Assembly: GCF_000334895.1 (NCBI RefSeq)
Contig: NZ_BAFM01000003.1
Location: 62,001-126,000 of the forward strand
DNA: 64,000 bases
Origin: Halococcus agarilyticus
Lineage (GTDB): Archaea; Halobacteriota; Halobacteria; Halobacteriales; Halococcaceae
Reading direction: 5' to 3'
A model generated the notes under the pieces. The model saw only the letters and a program-made list of their open reading frames with translations, was not told the origin of the DNA and did no database searches. Within the stretch, counting starts at the first letter, position 1, and every line of letters starts with the position of its first letter. Made by a program: the position numbers and the translations under genes. Below are positions 16,534 through 25,663 of the stretch, piece by piece.

Positions 16534-17387
16534 ACGTCGAGCCCGCGTTCGAGTGCGACGAACAGTCCGGCGGCGACGAGATCGGCGGTCGTCCCCGGGT
16601 TCACGCTGCGCTCGACGAGATCGTCGGCGAGAGTCTCGGGATCGAGGTCGCCGTCCAGCGCCGCCTGTGCGTCCTCCGAAACCTCCTGTGCAGTGGGCTC
16701 GCCGTGTTTCGTGACGACGTGCGTATCGGGTTCGTCCGCAAGGAGTTCGAGGAAGACCCGTGCCGCGCGCTCCGACACCGGGCCATCGAGTGCGGCGATG
16801 CGATCGGCCGCGGCGAACGTCCGTGGGAATCCCGACACCCACTCGCGGGCGACGCCGTCGCGGTCGGCGCTCCGTTCGAACAGCTCGTACAGGGTCACTC
16901 CTCGTTCCTCGATCGCCGGCACGGCGTCGGCTCCCCGCCGGACGTCGAGGGCCTCCATGTCCGCCGGCGGGTCGTCGACCGCGACGTCGACGTGCTCGAA
17001 CGCCCGGTAGAACGCGGCGGCGTCGTCGACTGTGGTGGCTTCGACGACGGCTGCGGCGCGCTCCGGCGTCAGCGCCCCGTTGCCGGACGACGATCCGTTT
17101 TCGTTGCCTGCCGCTCGGACCAGTGGCATGAGCAACAACAGCGCGCCGAACTGGGTGTTGCCGCCGCGCTGATCGGCCATGCCCTCGATCGCGCGCTCGA
17201 ACGACGCTCCGACGGGATCGTCCGCTGCGGCCATTCGGAGGCCCTGGCTCGCGCCGACCGCACCGGCCATGAAGTGTTCGAACCGAAGGTCGGGGTACTC
17301 GCGTGCGCGGTCGACGTTGCCTGGCTTTGGCGTCGCGGTGACTTCGAGCAACAGCGCCAACTGAGCGTTCTCAGCCGACGTTCTCAT
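16530..17387 (-). CDS. CitG-like triphosphoribosyl-dephospho-CoA synthase family protein
   Basis: This 285-residue all-helical protein has the family signature TPKPGNVDR (18-26) and RGGNTQFGALLLL. Bacterial CitG makes the prosthetic group precursor of citrate lyase, and no citrate lyase is present here. Archaeal members cluster with cofactor genes and probably transfer a phosphoribosyl group in another pathway. The gene overlaps both neighbours by four bases, which points to one operon with cofD, the dus-like gene and DUF447. Confidence 0.8.
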   Translation of the reverse strand: MRTSAENAQLALLLEVTATPKPGNVDRAREYPDLRFEHFMAGAVGASQGLRMAAADDPVGASFERAIEGMADQRGGNTQFGALLLLMPLVRAAGNENGSSSGNGALTPERAAAVVEATTVDDAAAFYRAFEHVDVAVDDPPADMEALDVRRGADAVPAIEERGVTLYELFERSADRDGVAREWVSGFPRTFAAADRIAALDGPVSERAARVFLELLADEPDTHVVTKHGEPTAQEVSEDAQAALDGDLDPETLADDLVERSVNPGTTADLVAAGLFVALERGLDV

Positions 17388-18160
17388 CCGCTCGCACCCG
17401 GCTCGACTCGGTCAGTCCCGTTTTCCGGCTCTGCGAACCACTCCTCGGTCGCCCGCCGAACGCGTTTCAGCACCGTCGGCCGGTCGCTCGGCCGCCCCAC
17501 GCTCACGGCGTCGGCCCCGTGATCGAGGTACTCGCGGGCTGTCGCGGCGTCGCGGACGCCGTTGTTGGCGATCACGAACGCGTCGGTCGCGCTCGCGACG
17601 TCGGCGATCACCGGTTCGGAGTCCATCGCGTCGACGTGGATCACGTCGGCCCCGGCGGCGTCGATCCAGCGGGCCGTATCGGGCAGCGAGACGCCTGGCA
17701 CCTCGGCACGGATCTTCACGCTCACCGTCGCGCCCGTCTCGGCGGCAGTCTCGACGTACTCGCACAGCCGATGGGCATCTCGAAGGAGGGTCTCGCCACA
17801 GCCGACCGCGCACAGCTCGTCCTGGCGGCAGTGGGCGTTGATCTCGCAGAGCGCATCGTGGTCGGCACAGACTCCCGCGACATCGCGGATCGGCGCGCGC
17901 GACGCGCTCCGGACGTTGATCCCCGCGCGGAGCGGCGCGTCGTCGAGGGAAGCGAGTTGGGAATCGACGAACGCGATCGGGTCGTCGGGGAGGAACTCGG
18001 TGCGATCGCGGGCGACGAGCTGACGCGCCGCCCGCCGGGAGGGTTCGTCGAGCGCGACACCACCGAGGAATGCCGCACCGACGTGGTCTTCGACCGCCCG
18101 CGCCCACGCCGCGTCGGACTCGCCGCTGAGGCTCGCGAGTGCGAGTCGCGGTTCGAACAT
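17384..18160 (-). CDS. Dihydrouridine-synthase-like FMN TIM-barrel protein
   Basis: This 258-residue TIM barrel resembles dihydrouridine synthases: SVKIRAEVPGV, then VIHVDAMD, VIANNGVRD and GADAVSVGRP are the FMN phosphate-binding strands. The catalytic-Cys region is divergent (EINAHCRQDELCAVGCGETLL). It starts one base inside the cofD stop (TGATG) and overlaps citG-like by four. tRNA reduction is possible, but the operon suggests a cofactor role instead. Confidence is high for the fold and low for the substrate. Confidence 0.75.
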   Translation of the reverse strand: MFEPRLALASLSGESDAAWARAVEDHVGAAFLGGVALDEPSRRAARQLVARDRTEFLPDDPIAFVDSQLASLDDAPLRAGINVRSASRAPIRDVAGVCADHDALCEINAHCRQDELCAVGCGETLLRDAHRLCEYVETAAETGATVSVKIRAEVPGVSLPDTARWIDAAGADVIHVDAMDSEPVIADVASATDAFVIANNGVRDAATAREYLDHGADAVSVGRPSDRPTVLKRVRRATEEWFAEPENGTDRVEPGASG

Positions 18161-19188
18161 CAGGCCGCCTCCCGTCCGAGTTCGAGAGCTTCCTCGACAG
18201 CGCGTGCGACGCGGGTCGAGTCCTCGGTGTCGTCGATCGTGATGTCGGTCGTTACGGTCGGCCGACCGAGATTCGTGGAATCGGCGTCGTCGATCACGAA
18301 CGCGTCGGCGAACGGGTAGGACTCGGCGACGCCGGCGGTGCTCGGCTTGACGCCGACGGCGTCCATCAGCTTCGCTGCCGGTCCCGAGAAGAGCTCCTCG
18401 CCGACGAACGGCGAGACCGCAACCACGGTGGTTTCGGCGAGTGCGTCGGGCACGCCGTCGAGCGCAAGCAACGGTCCGAGGCTCGTCACGGGGTTCGAGG
18501 GGCCGATCACCACCGGTTCGGCGAGCGCGTCGCGCACCGCGGCCGTCGGGGCTGCACCGCCGTTCCGGCTGCCGTGTTTCTCTCCGTCCGCCCCACGAAA
18601 CTCGACGTCCTCGATCGTCGGTTCGCCGCCGTGGGCGACCCAGAACTCTTGGAAGTGCATCGTCCCCTCGGGAGTGTGGATGATCGTCGCCACCGGGTCG
18701 TCGCTCATCGGCAGCAGCGAGACGTCGAGTGAGAACGCGTCGGCGAGCCGTTCGGTTGTTTCGGTGAGCGTGTGACCTTCATCGAGCAGGCTCGTCCGGA
18801 GGAGGTGCATGGCTCTGTCACGATCGCCGATGGTCATGAACTCACCCACGCCCGAAAAGCGTCGCCAGCGCGCGAGATCGCGTCCTTCGGTCTGGCGCTC
18901 GTCGGAGAGATAGCGCGGGCCGGTGTCGAACCCTGCTTTCTCGGAGAGTTCGCGGAGCTCGTCGTGAGTTTCCGTACTGTCGCCGTCGATCCCCCACCAC
19001 CGCTCGCGATCGAGGACGCCGCCGCGCTCGAACAGGACGGTATCGAGGTCGGGACAGACGAGATGGCCGGCGATCTCGACATCGTCGCCGGTGTTGCAGA
19101 CGACCGTGGTATCGGCGGGATCGAAGACCGACTCGGCTCCGGGGAGCAGTTTCGGTGTCCCTGTGCCCCCGGAGAGAAACGTCACCAT
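18160..19188 (-). CDS. cofD: 2-phospho-L-lactate transferase (F420 biosynthesis)
   Basis: CofD joins the lactyl-phosphate (or PEP-derived) unit to the deazaflavin Fo, giving F420-0. The 342-residue protein opens with the signature [14 protein letters not shown] and carries [19 protein letters not shown] and [14 protein letters not shown], all conserved in the family. It is first in a run of four minus-strand genes with 1-4 nt overlaps. The GTGA/TGATG overlaps imply translational coupling. Confidence 0.95.
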   Translation of the reverse strand: MVTFLSGGTGTPKLLPGAESVFDPADTTVVCNTGDDVEIAGHLVCPDLDTVLFERGGVLDRERWWGIDGDSTETHDELRELSEKAGFDTGPRYLSDERQTEGRDLARWRRFSGVGEFMTIGDRDRAMHLLRTSLLDEGHTLTETTERLADAFSLDVSLLPMSDDPVATIIHTPEGTMHFQEFWVAHGGEPTIEDVEFRGADGEKHGSRNGGAAPTAAVRDALAEPVVIGPSNPVTSLGPLLALDGVPDALAETTVVAVSPFVGEELFSGPAAKLMDAVGVKPSTAGVAESYPFADAFVIDDADSTNLGRPTVTTDITIDDTEDSTRVARAVEEALELGREAA

Positions 19189-19286
19189 AGCTCGGCGTGA
19201 GCCGTGAGTGGAGTAAACGCTTGTGCTCGCCTCATCGTATGCGCATCGTATGCGGTGGTCGGGAAGCGAGTCAGGGTCGTGATTCG

Positions 19287-20138
19287 CTACGCCGGCCGTT
19301 CGTAGTCGGGGTCGAACATCCGCGCGGACAACGGTGCCGGGTCACCCTCGGTGAGGTTGTACTCGGCGAAGTCGTCGACGCCGGCCTCGCGGAGGATTGC
19401 CTCGTCGTAGACCGCGTTGCCGGTGTATTCGGTGCCGCGATCGAGGAGTTCGAGCACCGTGTCCGCGACGATGGCGGGCGAGCGCCAGTCGTCCTCGGTG
19501 CCCATGCCGAAATAGCGCGTCGCGCGGGTGTCGATCGCGGTCACCGGCCAGAACGCGTTGGCCGCGATCCCGTCGCCTTCGAGCTCGCCGGCGAGCGAGA
19601 GCGTGACGAACGTCATCCCCAGCTTCGACCACGCGTAGGCGGCCTTCCCCGACCCGCGATCCATCGTCACCGGCGGCGCGTTCGTCAGAATCTGTCCACC
19701 ACCGATCTCGCGCAGGTGCGGGACGAACGCGCGGGAAGTGAGGTACGTCCCACGGACGTTGACCGCGGTCATGAGATCGAAGCGGTTCGCGGGCATCGAC
19801 TCGACGCTCGCGAGTTCGATCGCGCTGGCGTTGTTGACGACGATGTCGACCTCGCCGAAGACATCGATCGCCTCCGCGGCGGCCGCGGCGACTGCCTCGG
19901 CGTCGCGGAGGTCGAGCTGGATGGCGTGACTATCGACGCCGCGCGCCTCGCATTCGGCGGCAGTTTCGTGGATCGTTCCGTCGAGATCGGCGTCGTCATC
20001 GTCGACGGTCTTTCCGGTCGAGACGACGTTGCAACCACGATCGGCGAGCGAGAGCGCGATCGCCTTGCCGATCCCGCGCGTCGTCCCGGTGATGAACGCC
20101 GTGCGACCGTCGAGATCCGGGGCAGCCACGTCGGACAT
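19287..20138 (-). CDS. SDR-family oxidoreductase (HSDL2-like)
   Basis: This 283-residue SDR begins after an upstream extension that lacks family sequence; the ATG at 20136-20138 puts TGTTRGIG at the normal place. It has NNAS in place of the common NNAG, and the catalytic Tyr-x3-Lys as YAWSK. The C-terminal [12 protein letters not shown] and YNLTEGD match hydroxysteroid-dehydrogenase-like 2 relatives that act on lipid or fatty-acyl substrates. It is monocistronic, 98 bp downstream of the cofD start. Confidence 0.82.
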   Translation of the reverse strand: MSDVAAPDLDGRTAFITGTTRGIGKAIALSLADRGCNVVSTGKTVDDDDADLDGTIHETAAECEARGVDSHAIQLDLRDAEAVAAAAAEAIDVFGEVDIVVNNASAIELASVESMPANRFDLMTAVNVRGTYLTSRAFVPHLREIGGGQILTNAPPVTMDRGSGKAAYAWSKLGMTFVTLSLAGELEGDGIAANAFWPVTAIDTRATRYFGMGTEDDWRSPAIVADTVLELLDRGTEYTGNAVYDEAILREAGVDDFAEYNLTEGDPAPLSARMFDPDYERPA

Positions 20139-20270
20139 ACTTCCGTGCAGTGCGGCCCGGACATAAGGCTGTGTGAGGGGCAGAGATGTCGGGCCGAACC
20201 CAGCGACGATAGCGAACGAACCACCGGATGGCTTCCACGAGCAGCAACAGGGCCAGCGTCCGGGGTCTCG

Positions 20271-20283
20271 ATGGGTATAAATC
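20271..20283 (+). promoter_or_regulatory. TATA box of the small-ORF transcript
   Basis: gggtataaatc lies about 40 nt before the ATG at 20321. It is a strong box that shows the short plus-strand frames between 20321 and 20543 are probably transcribed. Confidence 0.6.
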
Positions 20284-20320
20284 GCCACGTCGACTACCGT
20301 GACGTCCCAGCGTCCAAACC

Positions 20321-20392
20321 ATGAACCCGAAACTCCCGCAACGACACACGACGGGGCGAGAAGCGGCGTCCGTGCCAGCGGGGTGGCAGTGA
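20321..20392 (+). CDS. Possible 23-residue leader peptide
   Basis: The first ATG after the TATA box opens a frame of 23 residues (MNPKLPQRHTTGREAASVPA then GWQ) ending in TGA one base before the next ATG. It is basic, unlike most proteins here. It may be an upstream frame that passes ribosomes to the acidic protein that follows. It could also be chance. Confidence 0.35.
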   Translation: MNPKLPQRHTTGREAASVPAGWQ

Positions 20393-20393
20393 G

Positions 20394-20543
20394 ATGCCCT
20401 GGGGCGTCCACACGGAGTTCACCGAGGAGGAAGGCCCGGAGGTCGAAATCGACGAGGAGCAAGAGGAAGTCGAGCGCGGCGAGGACGGCACCGAGACCAC
20501 CGAGGCGTTCGACATCGCCGAGGCGATCGCGAACATCGACTGA
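20394..20543 (+). CDS. Acidic 49-residue protein
   Basis: The frame gives a highly acidic small protein, beginning MPWGVHTEFTEEEGPEVEID and ending AEAIANID, with about a third Asp/Glu. Codon use matches its neighbours and a strong promoter precedes it. The ATG follows the stop of the leader frame by one base. No Cys, membrane segment or known domain is visible; the charge suggests a soluble accessory protein. Its function is unknown. Confidence 0.55.
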   Translation: MPWGVHTEFTEEEGPEVEIDEEQEEVERGEDGTETTEAFDIAEAIANID

Positions 20544-20621
20544 GCGAACGCACCGTGACCGACACGGCAGCAACGGGTTGGGCACGCAACTTTTTCACCA
20601 GACACGCCGAAACCCCTCCCA

Positions 20622-21890
20622 ATGAAGACGATCAAGGACAGCGTCCACGATCACATCGAGGTCGCGGGCGTCGCGCGGGAGCTCCTCGACACTCCAACTG
20701 TCCAGCGCCTCCGCCACGTCCGTCAGCTTGGCACTGTCGATCTCGTCTACCCTTCCGCCAACCACACCCGCTTCGAGCATAGTTTGGGAGTGTACCACCT
20801 CGCCGACCGCGCCCTCTCCCATCTCGGGATCGAGGGTCGCCAGGCCGAGCGCGTCCGGGCGGCCGCGCTGCTCCACGACGTCGGCCACGGCCCCTACAGC
20901 CACAATTTGGAGGCGCTCGTCCACCGCCGCACCGGGAAGTTCCACGACGACGTCGACGAACTCCTCTCGACCGGGGAGGTCGCCACGATCCTCGAAGCCC
21001 ACGACCTCGATCCCGACCGGATCGCGGGCCTCGTCGCGGGCGAGGGCCGGCTCGGACAGTTGGTGTCGGGCGAACTCGACGTCGATCGGATGGACTACCT
21101 GATACGGGACGCTCACCACACCGGTGTTCCCTACGGCACTGTGGACCACGGCCGGCTCGTCCGCGAGCTCCGGTTCGTCGACGGCGAGCTCGCGCTCGCG
21201 GAGGGCAACGTCCAGACCGCGGAATCGCTGCTGCTCGCGCGGGCGCTGATGAACCCGACAGTGTACAGCCATCCCGTCGCCAGAATCGGCAAGGCGATGC
21301 TCCGGCGAGCGACCGAACGACTGCTCGACGGCAACGTGACCGATGGGAGCGGCGAGAACGGGGTCGGTGGCGACTCGATCGACGCCGAGGCACTCCGCCG
21401 GATGGACGACCACGACCTCCTCGTGGCGCTCCGGAGCCACGACCGGACCGCGGCGGACGCCGCACGACTCGGCCGGCGCGACCTCTACAAGCGCGCGGTC
21501 TGGGCCGAACTCCGCGATACGCCCGACGAGATCGTGGACGCCGATCACGCCACCGTCCGCGAGCACGAGCGCGAGATCGCCGACAGCGCCGGGGTCGATT
21601 CGGGCGACGTGATCCTCGACGTGCCCGCACGCCCGAGCATGACCGAGTCCTCCTCGCGCGTCGTGGTGGGTGGCGAGATCCGACCGCTCGGCCGCCAGTC
21701 GACGCTGGTCGAGGCGCTCAACACTACGCAGCGCGACCAGTGGCGGCTCGGCGTGTACGCGCCCGCTGACATCACCGAGCAGGTGGGGACGGCGGCCGTT
21801 TCGGTACTCGGCCTCGACATCGACGGCACGCTGGTCTCGGACGTGAGGCCGGGAATCCACGCGACGCTCGACGAGTTTTCGAGCGAGTGA
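20622..21890 (+). CDS. HD-domain phosphohydrolase (SAMHD1/dGTPase-like)
   Basis: This 422-residue protein belongs to the archaeal HD family related to dNTP triphosphohydrolases. The metal motif is complete: His in RFEHSLGVYHLA, HD in LLHDVGHGPYSHNLE, and Asp in ELDVDRMDYLIRD. It probably hydrolyses a nucleotide and controls the dNTP pool. A divergent domain of about 150 residues follows the HD core. It stands alone behind a 78-bp spacer. Confidence 0.88.
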   Translation: MKTIKDSVHDHIEVAGVARELLDTPTVQRLRHVRQLGTVDLVYPSANHTRFEHSLGVYHLADRALSHLGIEGRQAERVRAAALLHDVGHGPYSHNLEALVHRRTGKFHDDVDELLSTGEVATILEAHDLDPDRIAGLVAGEGRLGQLVSGELDVDRMDYLIRDAHHTGVPYGTVDHGRLVRELRFVDGELALAEGNVQTAESLLLARALMNPTVYSHPVARIGKAMLRRATERLLDGNVTDGSGENGVGGDSIDAEALRRMDDHDLLVALRSHDRTAADAARLGRRDLYKRAVWAELRDTPDEIVDADHATVREHEREIADSAGVDSGDVILDVPARPSMTESSSRVVVGGEIRPLGRQSTLVEALNTTQRDQWRLGVYAPADITEQVGTAAVSVLGLDIDGTLVSDVRPGIHATLDEFSSE

Positions 21891-22049
21891 CGACAGAAAA
21901 CGGGTTTTCGACTGAGTGCAGGCAACTCACTGGAGAACCCAGTGAGGACAACCGCTTCGTCGGCGGCGAATCCCGATACAAATGAGAGACCGCAGTCCAC
22001 GCCCTCCCCAGCCGATTCGCTCCGCTCACTCCGTTCGCTTCGCTCATCC

Positions 22050-22098
22050 CTCGCGCGAGTCGCACGCTTCGCGTGCTCCCGCGCGCCACCGCTGGTGG
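22050..22098. repeat. Cluster of short hairpins
   Basis: Between two plus-strand genes lie a loopless palindrome (22050-22059), a 6-bp hairpin with loop ttc (22062-22076) and a 5-bp hairpin with loop gct (22086-22098). The stretch before it (22013-22046) is built of CGCTC/CGCTT units. The design resembles the arrays at 11853 and 48092 but is weaker. Confidence 0.5.
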
Positions 22099-22154
22099 TG
22101 GATGGATTCGTGGCCGACAGTGTGATTCAAGACTCCCGACGACCGAGCGCGACC

Positions 22155-23192
22155 ATGAACATCGAGGGCACGATTCTCCGCGGGCGGGAACTCGAACCGA
22201 TCGAGGGCCGGGTCGTGATCGAGGACGGCGAAATCACGGCTGTCGAGGAGGCCACGGTCGATTCCGCGAACATCGTCCTGCCGGCGTTCGTCAACGCCCA
22301 CACCCACATCGGCGACTCGATCGCGAAAGAGGCCGGCGGCGGTCTCTCGCTCGACGAGCTCGTCGCGCCGCCCGACGGGCTGAAACACCAGTTGCTCCGG
22401 GATGCGAGCCGGGAGGAACTCGTCGCGGCCATGCGCCGGACGATCGCGTTCATGCGCGAGACCGGGACGGGCGCGTTCTGCGAGTTCCGCGAGGGCGACG
22501 TGGAGGGGGTGCGCGCGGTCGAGGAGGCACTCGCCGACGCCGATCTCGACGCGACGGTGCTCGGCCGCGGCTCGATCGCCGCGATGGAAGCGAGCGACGG
22601 CTACGGCGCGAGCGGCGCGCGCGACGACGAGTTCGCCCGCGAACGCGAGGCCACCCGCGAGGCGGACAAGCTGTTCGGAATCCACGCCGGCGAGCGCGAT
22701 CCCCACGACATCGACCCCGCGCTCGACCTCGATCCCGATTTCCTGGTCCACATGGTCCACGCCGAACCCGACCACCTCGATCGTGTCGAACGCGAGGAAT
22801 ATCCAATAGTGATCTGCCCGCGCTCGAACCTCGTGACAGGAGTCGGCGTTCCGCCGGTCGACGCGCTCGCCGACCACACGACGGTCGCGCTCGGGACCGA
22901 CAACGCGATGCTCGACAGCCCCTCGATGTTCCGCGAGATGGAGTTCACCGCAAAGCTCACAGGATCGTCGGCTCGCGAGGTGCTCCGGATGGCGACGGTC
23001 AACGGGGCCGAGATCCTGAATCTCGACTGTGGGATTATCGAACCGGGCCGCGCGGCGCGCGTGCTCGTGCTCGACGGCGACTCGAACAACCTCCACGGCG
23101 CGCGCGATCCTGTCCGCGCGGTCGTCCGTCGGGCGGGGGTCGGCGACGTCGAGCGCGTGGTGTTGCCGGAATCGAGGACGGCGGAACGTTGA
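22155..23192 (+). CDS. Amidohydrolase family deaminase/chlorohydrolase
   Basis: This 345-residue metal-dependent amidohydrolase has NAHTHIGDS (metal His pair), FGIHAGE with a further His, FLVHMVHAEPDH, and TDNAML with the metal Asp. The layout matches the cytosine/adenosine deaminase-like group, and archaeal relatives are often annotated as deoxyadenosine or S-adenosylhomocysteine deaminases. The ATG at 22155 starts the family domain; the upstream open frame contains the hairpin cluster. The exact substrate is open. Confidence 0.85.
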   Translation: MNIEGTILRGRELEPIEGRVVIEDGEITAVEEATVDSANIVLPAFVNAHTHIGDSIAKEAGGGLSLDELVAPPDGLKHQLLRDASREELVAAMRRTIAFMRETGTGAFCEFREGDVEGVRAVEEALADADLDATVLGRGSIAAMEASDGYGASGARDDEFAREREATREADKLFGIHAGERDPHDIDPALDLDPDFLVHMVHAEPDHLDRVEREEYPIVICPRSNLVTGVGVPPVDALADHTTVALGTDNAMLDSPSMFREMEFTAKLTGSSAREVLRMATVNGAEILNLDCGIIEPGRAARVLVLDGDSNNLHGARDPVRAVVRRAGVGDVERVVLPESRTAER

Positions 23193-23242
23193 TTCCGGCG
23201 TGAACAGTTAACACGACTGGGGTCGAAGTCGACACAGACGTC

Positions 23243-23728
23243 ATGTACGATCGCATTCTCGTGCCGACCGACGGCTCTCCCGGAGCGGATCGCGTGGCCG
23301 ATCACGCCGCCGAACTCGCGGCGATCCACGACGCCGAACTCCACGCGATCTACGTGGTCAACACCGCGGGCTACGCCGGGCTGCCGGCCGACACCGCGAT
23401 CGAGGGCCTCGGGACGATGCTGCACGATCAGGGCAAGGCGGCGCTCGATCGGGCCGCCGAACGCGTCGGAGACGTCCCGTTCGAGCGCGTGCTCGTCGAC
23501 GGCACGCCGAGTGCGGAGATCGTCGAGTACGCGGAAGGCGAGGAGTGTGACCTGATCGTGATGGGGACCCACGGCCGCGGCGGCATCGACCGTCTCCTCC
23601 TCGGAAGCGTCGCCGAGCGGGTCGTCCGCACCTCGTCGGTGCCCGTGCTCACGGTGCGAGTCGATGGAGAGCAAACGGACGAGTCCTCGACGGACGGGAT
23701 GACCGACGAACCGGCGAGCGGATCGTAG
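23243..23728 (+). CDS. Universal stress protein (UspA family)
   Basis: This 161-residue protein has the Usp fold: [17 protein letters not shown] at the start and the ATP-binding [22 protein letters not shown] motif, here split as G-x2-G-x9-G-S. The C-terminal VPVLTVR strand closes the fold, and about 20 acidic residues follow it. Usp proteins bind ATP and respond to stress. It is convergent with birA (10 bp apart). Confidence 0.93.
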   Translation: MYDRILVPTDGSPGADRVADHAAELAAIHDAELHAIYVVNTAGYAGLPADTAIEGLGTMLHDQGKAALDRAAERVGDVPFERVLVDGTPSAEIVEYAEGEECDLIVMGTHGRGGIDRLLLGSVAERVVRTSSVPVLTVRVDGEQTDESSTDGMTDEPASGS

Positions 23729-23738
23729 ACGGCGGTTT

Positions 23739-24677
23739 TCACGCCGGTCGGAGGTGCTCGCAGTCGCCGGCGTGAACACGGATCCGTCCGTCGTCGGTCT
23801 CGACGACCAGGCTGCCGGGGAACTCGACGTCGACGGCCTCGCCCACGATCTCGTCGGTCGGCGTCTCGACCCGTACTCGCTGCCCGATCGTGAGCGCGTG
23901 CTCGCGCCACGCCCCGATGACTCGCTCGGGGTCATTTCGGAGAGCATCGAACCGTTCGAGGAGGCGCTGGACGAACCGCCGGCGGTCCACGCTCCCGGTG
24001 TGGGCGAGCAGGCCGGTCGCGCCCGTGGGGAGCCCGTCATCGCTGACGTTGATCCCGATGCCGATGACAACCCACGAGACACGGTCGGCCTCGCCCTCCA
24101 TCTCGGTGAGGATCCCCGCGAGCTTGCGGTCCCCGTTCTCGTCGCCAGACTCGCCGGGAACGAGAAGATCGTTCGGCCACTTGATCCGGGCGTCGACGCC
24201 AGCCTCGCGGGCCGTCTCGGTCGCCGCGACCGCCGCCGCGAGCGTCAGGATCGGGGCGTGGGCCGGCGGCAGGTCGGGCCGGCAGAGCACGCTGAGCCAG
24301 ATCCCTCCCGGTGGTGAGACCCAGCCCCGATCGAGTCGCCCCCGACCGCCGGTCTGCTCGTCGGCGACCACCGCGATGTCGGTCGCACCCTCGGCGGCGA
24401 GTTCGCGTGCGCGAGCATTCGTGCTCGGGAGCCCCTCGTGGTACTCGATTTCGAAGGGTGCGTCGAGACCGAACGCGATCGCCTCGCCGCCGTATGCGGG
24501 GACGCTATCGAGTCGGTAGCCCGCATCATCGCTCTCGATCCCGAAGCCGGCCTCGCGGAGCGCCTCGACGTGTTTCCAGACCGCCGCGCGCGAGACACCC
24601 AACTGTTCGGCGAGGTCGGGGCCCGAAACTGGCCCGTCGGCGATGGCGTCGAGAACTTCGCGGCGCGTCTCCTGCAT
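23739..24677 (-). CDS. birA: Biotin-protein ligase with N-terminal repressor HTH
   Basis: This 312-residue protein attaches biotin to the carboxylase carrier domain. An N-terminal winged helix (LAEQLGVSRAAVWKHVEAL) suggests it is also a biotin-operon repressor. The ligase core shows TGGRGRLDRGW, which binds biotinyl-AMP, then KWPNDLLV and KLAGILTE. The first possible start lies too close to the TATA-like cgatttatg at 24699-24709; the ATG at 24675-24677 fits a leaderless mRNA. Its visible target in the window is the EAMKM site of pccA. Confidence 0.94.
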   Translation of the reverse strand: MQETRREVLDAIADGPVSGPDLAEQLGVSRAAVWKHVEALREAGFGIESDDAGYRLDSVPAYGGEAIAFGLDAPFEIEYHEGLPSTNARARELAAEGATDIAVVADEQTGGRGRLDRGWVSPPGGIWLSVLCRPDLPPAHAPILTLAAAVAATETAREAGVDARIKWPNDLLVPGESGDENGDRKLAGILTEMEGEADRVSWVVIGIGINVSDDGLPTGATGLLAHTGSVDRRRFVQRLLERFDALRNDPERVIGAWREHALTIGQRVRVETPTDEIVGEAVDVEFPGSLVVETDDGRIRVHAGDCEHLRPA

Positions 24678-24698
24678 ACCGGCAGTTACGATCACCGA

Positions 24699-24709
24699 GG
24701 CATAAATCG
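24699..24709 (-). promoter_or_regulatory. TATA box of birA
   Basis: The minus strand reads cgatttatgcc 22-32 nt before the ATG at 24677. This decides between two possible starts of birA. Confidence 0.6.
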
Positions 24710-24806
24710 ATATGTGATGTGACGCTCAGTACCGGACAACCCCTTCGAAACGCACGTTCTCCTCCTCGGCAGAAGAACTATCTATTGGCGAGAATGTCTA
24801 TCGGTA

Positions 24807-25058
24807 GTGTCTCTATCGCTGCCACTGGCGAGAGCGATCGGAATACTCGCGTTCGTGCTGGTCGTGCTCGTTTTCGTCGTTTTCACCCTGTCCATGTGGC
24901 GGTATCTGGAGAACGCGGACTGGGGACGGCTCGATTTTCTGCGCAACACTCTACCGGCTCGTTTACTGACGGGCATCGTGATTGCGTTCGTGTTCTGGCT
25001 TTTCGTCAGCGTTCTGTTCGGGACAGTCAGTCCGTGGCTTCTCTCCCCCTTCTCTTGA
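24807..25058 (+). CDS. Small two-helix membrane protein
   Basis: This 83-residue protein with a GTG start has two strong hydrophobic helices, about 7-29 (ILAFVLVVLVFVVFTLS) and 52-75 (LLTGIVIAFVFWLFVSVLF), joined by a charged loop. No family is recognised. The lower GC and lack of known relatives make the gene call tentative, but the membrane pattern argues for a real gene. Confidence 0.5.
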   Translation: MSLSLPLARAIGILAFVLVVLVFVVFTLSMWRYLENADWGRLDFLRNTLPARLLTGIVIAFVFWLFVSVLFGTVSPWLLSPFS

Positions 25059-25198
25059 CTGACGGAAACTCTGCTGTTCGGCTCCGTGCGTTCGTCCTCG
25101 TCACGGCTGTCGCAGTCGGTGACGAGTGATCTGCATTGCAGTACCGACCTGCATCGTGCTACCAGTCCTTCTGTAAGCGCGCTCGCAACGTCACCCCA

Positions 25199-25357
25199 AT
25201 GGACCATATCCACAAAAAGTTGATAATCGACACAACAAGCATTCCGGTAATGATACTGCTACAACATCCGACGGTGCCACGAGGCCCATCCGATTCGCTG
25301 CTCTTCGTGTTCGTCCTGCTCGTCGTCGGACTGTTCCTGTGGAGAGTCTACCGCTAA
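25199..25357 (+). CDS. Small membrane protein, tentative
   Basis: From the ATG at 25199 the frame gives 52 residues with one clear membrane helix near the C terminus (LLFVFVLLVVGLFLW) and an Arg/Tyr tail. Alternative starts are a TTG at 25136 or an ATG at 25250. It may form a pair with the small membrane protein upstream. No family is seen. Confidence 0.35.
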   Translation: MDHIHKKLIIDTTSIPVMILLQHPTVPRGPSDSLLFVFVLLVVGLFLWRVYR

Positions 25358-25663
25358 TCCGGATTCAGGTCGGCCATGCGACACCGTTGACGGCGAATCG
25401 AGCTGTCCGCTCGCCCTGCACTGGTGGTGGCGGCAGCCGCGGAGTGATGCGGAGGCTGCGGCGGTCGCGGTGCCGGCCTGGTGGATGAAGGGCGAGCGAC
25501 CAACGGGAGCGAGGGCTTCGGCGGTGCGGTCGCGGTTGCGGTCAGCGCCAGTAGTTCTACCGCGAACGAGCCGTAGGCGAGTGAGCGGGTGTTTTTAGTC
25601 CAGGTTTTTGCGAACCCCCTTGCGAGCGAAGCGAGCAACGGGGGTGAAGTAAAAAAGTGGGTT
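25358..25663. other. Intergenic region downstream of pccA
   Basis: These 306 bp hold no convincing gene. They contain a 10-bp imperfect stem (25614-25623 with 25635-25645, one bulge) whose loop is GAGCGAAGCGA, a haloarchaeal-type intergenic repeat, and the pccA terminator tract nearby. Confidence 0.4.
25649..25657 (-). terminator. T-tract terminator of pccA
   Basis: Six T residues on the minus strand lie 8-15 nt after the pccA stop codon (25664-25666), as in archaeal T-rich terminators. The stem at 25614-25645 is further downstream. Confidence 0.5.

Noticed and set aside
25614-25645. Hairpin as terminator of pccA
   Set aside because: It is not followed by T residues on the minus strand; the T6 tract closer to the stop is the better terminator.
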